Below are positions 8,351 to 16,785 of a DNA stretch of 17,418 nucleotides, piece after piece (within the stretch, counting starts at the first letter, position 1; every line of letters starts with the position of its first letter). The translations under genes were made by a program, and so were the position numbers. This DNA is from Chromera velia. Taxonomy: Eukaryota > Sar > Chromeraceae. The notes beneath the pieces are model-generated. The model was given only the letters and a program-made list of their open reading frames with translations, was not told where the DNA came from and searched no databases. The DNA lies in contig JAHBMJ010002929.1 in assembly GCA_018398765.1 (NCBI GenBank), forward strand, positions 70,859-88,276. Direction: 5' to 3'.

Positions 8351-9628
8351 TGCTCTCAGAAAGCGTACGTTGAGAGTATTTAAGGAGAACAGAGTAAGCA
8401 GGGATCTCAGCCTCTTCCAACAGCGGTGACAAGAGAAGATGATAGGTCGGAGGTGCTAGATGCAGAGGGACACAGACGGTATAGACAGTTGTTGGGGGAG
8501 TTATCCTATGCAGCTCACAGCACCAGACCAGATCTCGAGTTTACATCCGTATGGCTGAGTCAATTTAACCAAAAGCCAACCGTCAGAGCATGGAGACTTC
8601 TGAACAGAGCCATCAAATACGGACAGGCGACTTCGGATCGAGGGATCATGCTGGACCCTCCCAAGTTGCATAAGAGAATGGAAGTGGTTCTGTATTGCGA
8701 TGCAGCAGGGGGAAGCGAATTGAATCCATACCCACAGACAGGCTGGGTACTTACCGTGAATGGAAGACCGATCGCTTGGAAGAGTCGAAAACAGAAGAGA
8801 TGTGCGAGGAGCATCAATCGGGCAGAACTCTGTGCACTGGAGGATGCGCTTGACTACGCATTGGTGACGATGAGATTCATTCGGGAGATCTGGAAGGACT
8901 CGCATTGCACAATTCGAACGGATTCAGATGGGGTGTGCAAGATGCTTAAATCCAAAAACCCGAAGCCTCAGGAAAAGGACTTGATTGAACAAATAAGAGA
9001 GATGGGGGGGAAAGTGTGTGTAGTTCCAGCAATAGCGGCAATGGACGGAATAGAAGAAGGGAAGATCAGAGTACAGCATGTGTACGGCCATCAGAACTAC
9101 GCAGGCAGTTTCACAAAGCCAATGGATGTGGATCTGATTGCATCACTTCTTGAGAAAGACAGACAGGCACAGATAGTCTACACACCCACAGGTCTGTCAA
9201 GAGAAGAAAAAGAAAAGGAAGAAGAAGATGATGATGAATGGCCATGTGTGCAGGTGGATTCGAAGATGCCTAAGATTCAAGGCAGGAGCGCGAGGAGAGA
9301 AGGACTGAGGGACAGACAACGGGTTGACTACAAAGCGATAACAAAAGGGATCAAAGTCAAGGAAGAGGGAGAAAGCTTGATGACGGATCGATTTGGTGAA
9401 AAGGGAAGGAATGCATGGAGAAAAGGGGTGTGGGTGAAAAAGAGAAGGTAAAGGAGAAAGCATTTTGCAGAGATGAGAGACGCAGAACTGATAACAGGAG
9501 ATCAAAGGGAAAGAAGCTACCTAAGAACGGAGCAAAGGCAACATGCTTGGTTTGTTGAGGGGCAGATCATTCCACGTCCATGTGTTCGCCTGCGTCAACG
9601 CTCCAGATGTTCGAAGGAAGCAACTTAA
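8351..9628 (+). pseudogene. pol: Pol: end of RT and RNase H of the copia element
   Basis: The same frame carries on past TGA 8348 and TAA 8381-8383. Numbering from codon 8426: RRYRQLLGELSYAAHSTRPD (17-36) is the typical copia connection sequence before RNase H. The RNase H has D92 (LYCDAAGG), E134 (INRAELCAL) and D166/D168 (IRTDSDG). VQHVYGHQNYAGSFTKP (216-232) matches the copia HxxxQxADxFTK end, but with Gly where the last catalytic Asp is expected. RNase H removes the RNA strand during cDNA synthesis. The tail is acidic then basic. A TAA at 9449-9451 ends the longest piece, but the frame stays open to TAA 9626-9628, so either may be the original end. Confidence 0.85.
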
Positions 9629-9769
9629 ACGGAGATCAAATGTAGTCAGGAAAGCACCTTAAATCAAAGCAAGATGGCAAAAGAGAACGGAAGAGACAAG
9701 AAGGTACATGTGCGTGAATGATCGTGAATGGGAATGATGAATGAATGTGTAAGAGTGGGTTCGCTCCGC

Positions 9770-9785
9770 GAAAAAAGAAAAAGGA
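9770..9785 (+). other. Polypurine tract
   Basis: A 16-base uninterrupted A/G run ends 6 bases before the 3' LTR. This is the expected position of the RNase H-resistant primer for plus-strand DNA synthesis. The 6-base gap (TGCAAT) is slightly larger than usual. Confidence 0.65.
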
Positions 9786-9791
9786 TGCAAT

Positions 9792-10257
9792 TGATGAGGT
9801 ATTAAGGGTCAGAGAGAAGAGGCGCGGCGCGCGCAGCATCATACCAGTCTAAATCAATCCGCGCACGCCATCGAGCGCCGTCGAGCGAATTGTACATGTC
9901 AGCAATACATGTATGAAGCGTTGCATGTGGGAAATTGCAATATATACGTGAACATGCATACAGAAAGTGCAGAACTGAAAGAGACTGAATGCGAGTGGAC
10001 AGAAAAGCAAAGAGCATGTCATGTACGGGACATACAGACAAGTGTATTACATGAAATACAACAGATACAGACAGAGCAGACGTGCACGTGAGCGATCGAT
10101 CGACCGATCGACCGAGAATTAGAAATACAGATAGAGAGTGTGTATCGAGGTCCGGACTAGAGAGATCTGTGAACTCGAGACCATTCCCGGAAGACCAGAC
10201 TTACAAGTATATGTACAAGCGTGGATCTCTGAGCTTAGGTGAGCTAGGGATTCATCA
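9792..10257 (+). repeat. 3' long terminal repeat (466 bp)
   Basis: Direct repeat partner of 2009-2495, with the same TGATGA and TCATCA ends. It lacks the 21-bp tandem duplication of the 5' LTR, so it likely shows the ancestral form. Differences from the 5' LTR are transitions only. As the downstream LTR it should supply the polyadenylation signal. Confidence 0.96.
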
Positions 10258-10823
10258 CCAATGGTTCGATCAACCTGGTTTTTCTCATTAGTTCAAAGAG
10301 GGCATCAGGAATAAAAGGACTTTGATCCTAGGCATGATCGATCTCGAGAGGTTAGCCTATAAGTAGGCTATAACGCTCAATCTGCATGCAGTATGTTAGC
10401 GTTTTACAGGGCTAAGAACTCTAAATACGTTGATGTACATTCAGAGGTTCCTTGACATATAAGTTTGACCTAGAAGAGTTCACACAACATTCAGTTAAAC
10501 AGATCAATCAGTCGCTAGAAGGCAGGCTGATGCTTTTCTGACGTCAGGCCACGTCAGATTGCTATATAACGTCAGAGTGGCCAGTGCCATATAAATCATA
10601 CGTGTGCCTCACGGCGCCGCCACTCTGCAGGCTCGTCGCGTGCCCGCCGCTCGTAGCCGGCCTACATAGCAGCTTACAGGTTTTAAGGTATCTGCCTCTA
10701 GAGCACCTTCTCAATGGTGCAAGTCGAGGCCCGGCAGTGAACCGTGGAGTGACCCAAAACATAAATCCTATCCTGTCCTATACATACATACATTTGATCA
10801 ATGCATCTTTTCGTTATGTGTAG
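10258..10823. other. Spacer between the two retroelements
   Basis: No gene is visible. The region holds a local GC-rich island (about 10608-10670) in an AT-richer background. It also has three ACGTCAG copies (10541, 10551 and 10569), the first within the palindrome TGACGTCA. A TATATAA at 10563-10569 abuts the third copy. Short tandem units such as TACATACATACAT occur near 10775. It may be the former flank of the LINE insertion or the remnant of another element. Confidence 0.5.
10540..10590 (+). promoter_or_regulatory. Promoter-like ACGTCAG/TATA cluster
   Basis: Three ACGTCAG heptamers lie within 35 bases, one being part of a TGACGTCA palindrome (a bZIP/CRE-type site in other eukaryotes), next to TATATAA at 10563. 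No intact gene follows, so it could be the promoter of a lost gene or part of a decayed element. Confidence 0.3.
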
Positions 10824-11670
10824 TGGCCAGAGGGATGGAATGATTTACCAGTGATGGCATTGGCGAAGCCTGGCAAGTCACAGGCAGTGATGGGGGGATG
10901 GAGAAACGTGTACGTTGCATGTGCAGACGCAAATTTTTAATTTTATGGGGGGACATGATTCTCGGTAATAATGTAGATAGAGAAGCAAGACAGCACCCAT
11001 GGCAGTTTGTATATAGAAAGAAAGCAGGAATATGCGATGCCATCTTTCTTCTTTTATTTATGATTGTCCACCATCTCTCTATGATTGTGGCCCTCATTGA
11101 TTTTACTCAAGCTTTTGACGAAGTCAGGCATAGCAAGCTTGAGCAGCAACACTCGCTCAAGAAAGTAAGAGCAAGAGTGAAAGGGACAGGAAAGTAGTAT
11201 CCAGAACAGATAGGGACGAAACAAAAGGGGTCCAGTGGGCCCACTTTTTTTAAAAGATACATACACGACCTCAGCTGTCCGAGAGAGTAAGAAAGGAAGG
11301 GAGGGCTGGGAGAAGGAGAGTAGGAGAACAGGGAGAAAGACCGAAAGTACCGGTCGGAGAAGATGGGAGGTGGATAGATTTTTTCTCCATATTATTTGCA
11401 GACGATACGACTTTGCTCGATGCAACAGACAGAGAATTGAACAAACTGCTGGAGGGATTGAGGAAGTACGCAGAGCCGCTCCGTCTCCTCTTTTCTGATA
11501 AATCGAGAGTACCGAGGTTTGGAAGGCAAAGGCAGATAGAAGAGATCAGAATAGGCAGCATGGTACTGAAAAAAGAGAAAGTACAGCCATTTTTGGGTCT
11601 GGTTCTTCCCTCAAACTGCGACCTCGATGTAATGATGGCAGACAAGGCAGTAAGAGCAGAGAGATGCATG
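10824..11670 (+). pseudogene. LINE reverse transcriptase palm (broken)
   Basis: Frame 3 (10824-10937) reads WNDLPVMALAKPGKSQAVMG, like the K-P-G-K segment at the start of LINE RT domains, and stops at TAA 10938. A shift at a T-run leads to frame 2. There QFVYRKKAGICDAIF matches the QFGFRxxxSTxDAI motif, and ALIDFTQAFDEVRHSKL is motif A with its catalytic Asp at 11099-11101. After TAG 11195-11197 the same frame gives QKGSSGPTFFKRYIHDLS, motif B. A second shift, between about 11290 and 11395, leads to frame 1 with ILFADDTTLLDAT, where FADD (11395-11406) is the catalytic motif C. LNKLLEGLRKYAEPLRL follows as in LINE RTs. The enzyme would prime on nicked target DNA; this copy cannot. Confidence 0.82.
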
Positions 11671-13240
11671 TAAGGATTGATAGGAAAGTTAGCCAGAGAG
11701 CCAGCCGTGCCGCCTGCAGAATGTTTTTATTTGTTTAATTAGACGATGCGTGAAGTGTGGATGTATAGATACGAGATACACCCATGCACAGACAGGGCCT
11801 GTGTAGAATTCAATGAAAAACAAAGACGCTTTGTGAGGTGGGTCTTGGGGCTAAGGAAGACAGAGAGCGCAGACACTACATTGATGAAGGGGGCGATATT
11901 TCCAATTAACATTGAAGTGGCAGAGAGGACGATCAGATGGGTAAGAAAGGCACTAAAAGAAAAGAGGAAGGAAGCGATTGGGCAGGCTGTCATTCATTGC
12001 TTGAGGGGAGGAGTCGAGGATGAACTGAAGAGGGGAAGAAGAACAGAGTTGCATCCCTTTCACTTCTTTCTGCACTTGAAAAAATGCATACAGACACTAT
12101 TCATAGAGAGAGGCCTTCATCCTTTTTCAAAAGAGAAGCTCGCAGGCATTCGCAGGCCAGCCAGGAGAGATAGGGATACACGCAGTGAATGAAAGAGTAG
12201 ATAGGATAGAAAGATGGATTGTAAGCAAGACAGATAAAGAAATAAAAGAGAAGAAGAAAGAAATCTTCAGGTGGAGAATTGAGAAGGGAGTGAGAGAAAG
12301 AGATAGAAGAGAAAGAAAAAAAGGAAGAAAAGTCCATATAGCACACATACACCGAACAAAAGCAAACGGAAACAGATTGCAGCTCATTTTATTTGAAAAG
12401 GCGTCAGAAAAAAGACCAAGAGAGGGAATAAAAATAGAGAAAGAAAAACTGGGACGGGTGCCCTTTTCTTATAGAAAGGTAGCACCAAGAGGAAAACATA
12501 GAAAGAGAGCAGCCTGCAGAGTAGGAGACAGGACATTAGTGGGAATAAAGGGAAAAGTGCCACAAAGAGGAGGGCAGAGAGTGCCGTTGGAGGAGGGACT
12601 CTGCCTTTTTTGCAAAGGATAGATAAAAACAGAGGTGTTGGAGGACGAGATCCATATACTGACTGAGTGTCCGATTTATGATAGAGAAAGAGCACACATG
12701 TATAGAACATTAGGAGCAGACTGGAACGAGGGAAGAGAAAAGAAAGCAAGAGAAGTTTGCAGAGAGAAAAGAGAAGGACAAAGAAGAAGACTGCACACTG
12801 AGGCTCTGTTCAAATTCTTGATGAACGAAGGGCACAGTGCGGTGGATGAGTTTCTGGGGAGGGCGGCGTTCAGAAGAAGAGTGTTCAAGGAAAGCCCAGG
12901 AAGGTACGCACCTGGAAGCTCGTTAGATAAAACAGTGCTGTCACAGAGACACGCAGTGATCACAAAAAGAAAGAGAGGAACGGAAAGAAGAAAAGAAGAA
13001 TATAAGACCATCTTGGAAGCAATGGAAGCAGGAAGACAGCTGAGGGAGGGAGAAGGAGAAATCGCTGAGAGAAGAATGGAGAGAGGGCGTGCACAAAGCC
13101 AAAGTGTCATTTCGTCCTGTGTCATTAGATCAATTTTTAGAGCAGTCCCTTCTGAGCAGCCTATAGACCAAAGCATACAAAGCGCAGACAGATTGTTGTT
13201 TGTTAGCGGCCTAGGAAACCAGGCGGGCCACGGGGTGTAG
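11671..13240 (+). pseudogene. LINE post-RT region with C-terminal CCHC zinc knuckle (broken)
   Basis: Frame 1 continues through TAA 11671 and TAG 11740 into MREVWMYRYEIHPCTD and FNEKQRRFVRWVLGLRKTES, the familiar thumb/connection pattern of LINE proteins (Q-x-x-F-x-R-x-x-L-G). Near 12185 the frame shifts to frame 2, a very Lys/Arg/Glu-rich stretch. There CLFC (12602-12613), then HILTEC (12653-12670), form C-x2-C-x13-H-x4-C, the zinc knuckle found at the C-terminus of many LINEs; a TAG at 12620 lies inside it. A further 190 codons with no motif I recognise run to TAG 13238-13240. The knuckle is thought to bind RNA or target DNA. Confidence 0.75.
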
Positions 13241-13359
13241 TCTGAGCCTCAGCGATGAGGTACACCCCCCTGCCGTTTGCGGGGGCGACCTCTATAAGAC
13301 AAAACGGCGACAGTGCTCTTAGAACTGCTCTAGGGCACCACTAATCACTAATCACTAAT
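13241..13359 (+). other. LINE 3' UTR: two hairpins and heptamer tail
   Basis: Right after the last stop, CCTCA-GCGA-TGAGG (13247-13260) forms a perfect 5-bp stem with a GNRA-type tetraloop. Next, CCCCC (13266-13270) can pair with GGGGG (13281-13285). The element then ends in three tandem CACTAAT units (13339-13359). A 3' hairpin followed by short tandem repeats is the layout by which stringent LINEs are recognised by their own RT; that this applies here is inference. Confidence 0.5.
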
Positions 13360-14611
13360 ACATATTTACATTGAAGTGATCGACTGTGATACGCCTATAT
13401 AGTGGCATTCAAATCCTATAGCTATAGCATACTAGAAAAATATATATTATATTTAAAAAGTGAACTATATCATCATCAATACATGCATGCTCTCCGTCAT
13501 GCCTCCAGCCGCGCTGCCCCGATAAGCAACGCCGCGGCTCGGGACCGGCCGAGTCGGGCCGACCATTGCACGCTCGCCGCCGCCTCTCTATAAGTGGCTG
13601 ATTACAATACATACAGTTGATACATATATTAGTTGCGTCTGTATATGCATTTGTGTTCAGTAATGGTCAAGTTTAAATAATTGGTGTGCACTGTGCAGGT
13701 ATGCAGTGACCGACTGCATTAGACTGTGTGCCTAGCTGTGTGCAGAACAGTGATTGTACGTCCACAATGACTCCACATTCATGAAGAACATTAGAGGAGA
13801 CGAGACTCTGGGATTACATCAGTGGCTCTTCGGGGCTGCGACGGGCCGGCCGGCATGCGTCATGCAGATCTGGTGTCGGAACCCTCCAGCCGAGACGGAA
13901 TATTTAAAGTTTCACAGACGTCTTCTTTCCATCTGAACACCCCCCACGATCCACGACGGAGGCCACGACGGAATGGCTTTTCTCTTCAATCAGTCATTCT
14001 CAACACACTAAACGGAAGCGCGTTTGTACAGAAAAATGTGGCCGACTAGGTCGACCGACAGACCATGCACGGAGTCACGAAGCCTGGCTGTCTGTCAGGG
14101 TGCATGCTTCTTTTGCTTGCAACCTAATCTGTCTTCATTTCTGCTCCACCCATTTTTTCCAAAATGTTTTCACCCTCCACCTCCTGTTTTCTTCTCCTTC
14201 TCTCACAGTGTACATGCATTGCCTACCGACCAACGACACACTGATGCGTCTCGCTGTCCTTCATTGGTCGACCGAATGTCTTCGATCATTCAAACAGAAG
14301 TAATTAAGTCAAAAAAGCGCCATACATGACCATGCATCCATCCTGTTCCCCCTTCGGTCAGTTCTGTCCACTTACAAAGGATTGCACCACTCACACATGC
14401 CTATGTATGCGAACTGTTCGTGCAACGCTATGCAGTCAGACTCATCCAAAACAAAAAAGGGTCGCTTTCACAAACGGGTGTTCAATGGATACCGAACAGA
14501 GGCATCACCTCACACCGTCTCCCTCCCACATGAACACATAATGCCCAGATGAACAAAAAGCAGATGAATGAATGAATGAATGAATCACCCCTTCTCTTCT
14601 CTCTCTTGCTC
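13360..14611. other. Gene-free region between the LINE and the NicO gene
   Basis: I see no supported gene. The left part is AT-rich with a GC-rich island (about 13500-13585). The right part (about 14050-14600) is mixed, ends in an ATGA microsatellite and should contain the 3' UTR of the minus-strand transporter gene. Open frames here lack motifs. Confidence 0.55.
14564..14585. repeat. ATGA tetranucleotide microsatellite
   Basis: Five and a half tandem ATGA units, about 27 bases beyond the stop codon of the minus-strand transporter gene, so likely in its 3' UTR. Confidence 0.9.
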
Positions 14612-14802
14612 TCATCCAAACAAGCCCCTCACCAGCTCCCCCACCCCGAACGCGTTCAAAGTCCACACAAGACCGACGGAGACGGCAATCAAGGAACTCC
14701 CCTTCGCGAGACGCCGGGGGACCTCCGGGTTCTTCGACGACGCACTCAGCTGAAGAGTCGTCTCTCCAATCAACGACGTCGTGCCACTCATCGCCATCTG
14801 CG

Positions 14803-14840
<38 letters not shown>

Positions 14841-16411
14841 GAACGGCACAAAGAGATGACACAAGACTTCAACAGCAGAAAGGATCAAGGACGACATTCC
14901 GTCCATCTGTATGTGACTGAAACTCAATCGATGGAAGGCAATGAATGGTGGCTCTCACTGTCTCTTTCACCCTGTCGCTCATTTAGTGTCTGCTTCTGAT
15001 TCTCGTTTCAGTTCTATCCGCCATCTCAATTTTCCTGAAGATATGGCGCGAAAGCGAAAGCAGAAGTCACTTCTCCTTCTGCTGAAGAGCCGATTTCGAA
15101 CCGAAATGGCCGTCGACATGGCTTCTTCCTCTGAGAAAATGCTTGCTTATCCTCACACTTGCCTGCCCACTCGTCTGCTTTGCATGCATGTGGAGGCGAA
15201 TTTTCCGCAAAACTTCCTTCCATCTCCGGATGATCATACCACCCCTTTGCGTTGTCCTTTGTCTAGTGGTCTGTCTGTCAACTGGTCTGTTGTGTGTCCA
15301 ACTGTGTGTTTGTCAATAGTCTGCCTACCGTTTATCTTCCTGAAGTTCAAAGATGATTCTTATCTCAGAGGAACAAACGGACTAACAAAGAAAGAAAGAA
15401 ACTAACCGCCGTCCCAACACAGTACGAAAGGAGGAACCCGAGTACACCCTGGAAAGTCGGGAATGCCAACGCTGGAGTCAGGCTAGGTGCCCCGTCCAGA
15501 GAGAACCCATGCAAAATTCCATTCGCGAAAATGGCACCAGAGCTCTTCATTGCCCCCCTCCCTGGCCCCCCTGCCTCTGCTTTCGCGATTTCCTGTTTCA
15601 ATTCACTCACGTCCCAATCCTGAGCCTCTTTCCACCCCAACACACCGATCAAAATTAAAGTCAATCCCACCAAAAGTTCTGTCACAGATTCCAGCTGTGC
15701 AACCACCGGAGAGTTATGCATTCTCTCCTTCAACAGCCAAGCAGCAACCCCCATAGTCATTGCACTCAACCCATGCCCAAATCCCCACACAGCCCCTGTA
15801 CGTGCAGCACGCCCAGCCCTCACGCCCACACACTGAGGCACAAGGGCAGCCAGGTGATCAGGTCCCGAGACGGCATGCAACGCACCAGCAAGTGCACCCC
15901 CACAAAAAGTCGCTATTGACGTCCCTGCAAAGAAAGTGCACAGCGCAGCCCACGGAGACGCCCGAGAGTTGAGAACCCAGAGGGCCCGTGCAAGAGCCAG
16001 GCCCAATGAGACCTTCGCAACGGTAGGAAGGGAAAGAGTGCGAGCGCCTGATACAGGTACCTGCACGTCTGGTGTTCTCGAGGCCGCAAAGGAGGCGGCA
16101 CCCTGTCCGACAATCGTATCATCAGACAAGAGTGTGACATTTGGAGTGGAAGACGAAGTAGCGGCATCTGAAACCTCCGCGACCTCTGCAGTGGAAAGTG
16201 CTGAAAGTCTAGCTATCCGAGGTCGACTGTTGCGTTGTGTTCTGCTGAAGAGGGGCGACGTCGACTGTGACAGAGGCGACCGCAAGGGTGACTCCGACAA
16301 GGAGAACCCACTGGTCATCTGTACTGCAGCCGCAGAGAGACAAACCAGCTGAAGCGTGCGGCCAAGAGCCGCCCCATTGGGTGACAAGCTTCCGCGGCGA
16401 GGTCTCTCCAT
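14612..16411 (-). CDS. NicO-family (nickel/cobalt) transporter, probably plastid-targeted, two exons
   Basis: Exon 1 is complement(15407..16411), exon 2 is complement(14612..14797), and a 609-nt intron lies between them (GTTAGT donor, CTCCGCAG acceptor). The junction is in phase and gives about 396 residues. ATG at 16411 is chosen because a TGA lies upstream in frame. Residues 1-35 have basic residues then a hydrophobic stretch (LQLVCLSAAAVQMTSG). FSL and a Ser/Arg-rich stretch to about 70 follow, which looks like a bipartite signal plus transit peptide for a complex plastid. HAVSGPDH (H179, D185, H186) is the HxxxxxDH metal motif, and GFGHG (210-214) and HGFSLDG (301-307) match further conserved sites. 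About six hydrophobic segments are seen. It resembles plant chloroplast high-affinity nickel-transport-like proteins. The substrate is not proven. Confidence 0.82.
14798..15406 (-). other. Intron of the NicO-family gene
   Basis: GT at 15406-15405 (GTTAGT) and CAG at 14800-14798 define a 609-nt phase-0 intron. The proteins on each side join where related plastid transporters are continuous (GTxxAM region). Just before the acceptor the strand runs through a TGTC microsatellite that serves as its pyrimidine-rich tract. I see no further exon inside. Confidence 0.75.
14811..14841. repeat. GACA/TGTC tetranucleotide microsatellite at the NicO intron acceptor
   Basis: About 31 bases of perfect GACA repeat on the + strand. 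On the transcribed minus strand it reads TGTC and lies 11-41 bases upstream of the first base of the acceptor CAG, within the normal pyrimidine-tract zone. Confidence 0.93.
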
Positions 16412-16785
16412 TCTACCCCTCGACGAAGATCTCACTCAACTGTCCTACATAATGTGTATCTCTCGAGAACAGACAGGACGGCTTTGGATACCTGGAGCTT
16501 GCAAGGAGACAACAGAGAGCTTCATTCGTGGGCTCACAGAAATCCGTCACGCGAACTGCCTGATCCGTGACGGTCGGGTCCGGCCCGTTTGGGCCCGAGC
16601 GCGCGTCACCTCCCGGCCATGCAAAGTTTCAGAAAGGGAGAAAATCATGCGGTGCGGGCCGCATCAACAATTCCACACGGCCCTTCTTGAAGAAACGGGT
16701 CGATCCGAGTGAGGCTGATCTGACGTTACGTCTGCGCTCTCTTGCGTGACATATCGGAAGAAGAGGCTGCCAGAAGAGAGAAGCC
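16412..16785. promoter_or_regulatory. Divergent upstream region shared by the NicO gene and RPL14
   Basis: These 374 bases separate two start codons pointing away from each other, so both promoters must lie here or overlap. CGTCAC/CGTGAC hexamers occur four times (16545, 16566, 16604 and 16745). The first two sit in a perfect 8-bp inverted repeat, CCGTCACG (16544-16551) with CGTGACGG (16566-16573). GACGT-T-ACGTC near 16720 is another short inverted repeat. No TATA box is clear. Confidence 0.5.

Larger units (their letters stand above)
2009..10257 (+). mobile_element. Ty1/copia-type LTR retrotransposon, complete but inactivated (8249 bp)
   Basis: Two long direct repeats flank an internal region that encodes, in order, Gag, aspartic protease, integrase, reverse transcriptase and RNase H. 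Integrase before RT is the defining order of Ty1/copia (Pseudoviridae-like) elements. Each LTR starts TGATGA and ends TCATCA. A TGG-starting primer-binding candidate follows the 5' LTR, and a 16-base purine tract precedes the 3' LTR. The element is longer than a typical copia element of about 5-6 kb because of a Gln/Gly-rich Gag tail, a charged protease-integrase linker and a long integrase-RT linker. The copy is inactive: the gag-pol reading path has eleven nonsense codons but no frameshift apart from a proposed intron. LTR divergence (11 of 466 aligned bases) indicates a fairly recent insertion. No matching target-site duplication is visible: the 5 bases before it are CAGTC and the 5 after it are CCAAT. 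Confidence 0.93.
10824..13359 (+). mobile_element. 5'-truncated, decayed non-LTR (LINE-type) retrotransposon
   Basis: Spread over three frames are the parts of a LINE reverse transcriptase in the right order: the fingers region with AKPGKS, motif A with AFDEV, a motif B region, motif C with FADD, the post-RT thumb, and a C-terminal CCHC zinc knuckle. The 3' end has two hairpins and a short heptamer tail. No LTRs, integrase, endonuclease or ORF1 are present, which fits the 5' truncation common for LINEs; the 5' edge near 10824 is where homology begins, not a proven junction. At least three frameshifts and four in-frame stops show it is inactive and older or less constrained than the copia copy. 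I could not find a clear target-site duplication. Confidence 0.82.

Noticed and set aside
3523-9451. Stop-codon reassignment or programmed readthrough to explain interrupted gag-pol
   Set aside because: TAA, TAG and TGA all interrupt the frame, while HID1 ends normally at TGA and NicO at TGA. A dead copy is simpler.
10262-10278. GGTTCGATCAACC as a tRNA T-arm
   Set aside because: The stem is too short, the loop does not fit and no acceptor or anticodon arm can be found around it.
14941-15405. Plus-strand open frame of 154 codons
   Set aside because: It lies within the NicO intron on the opposite strand, has low-complexity Leu/Ser/Cys content and no motif.
16412-16435. Earlier GTG start for the NicO protein
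   Set aside because: An ATG lies eight codons downstream in the same frame and a TGA lies directly upstream of the GTG; nuclear genes normally start at ATG.
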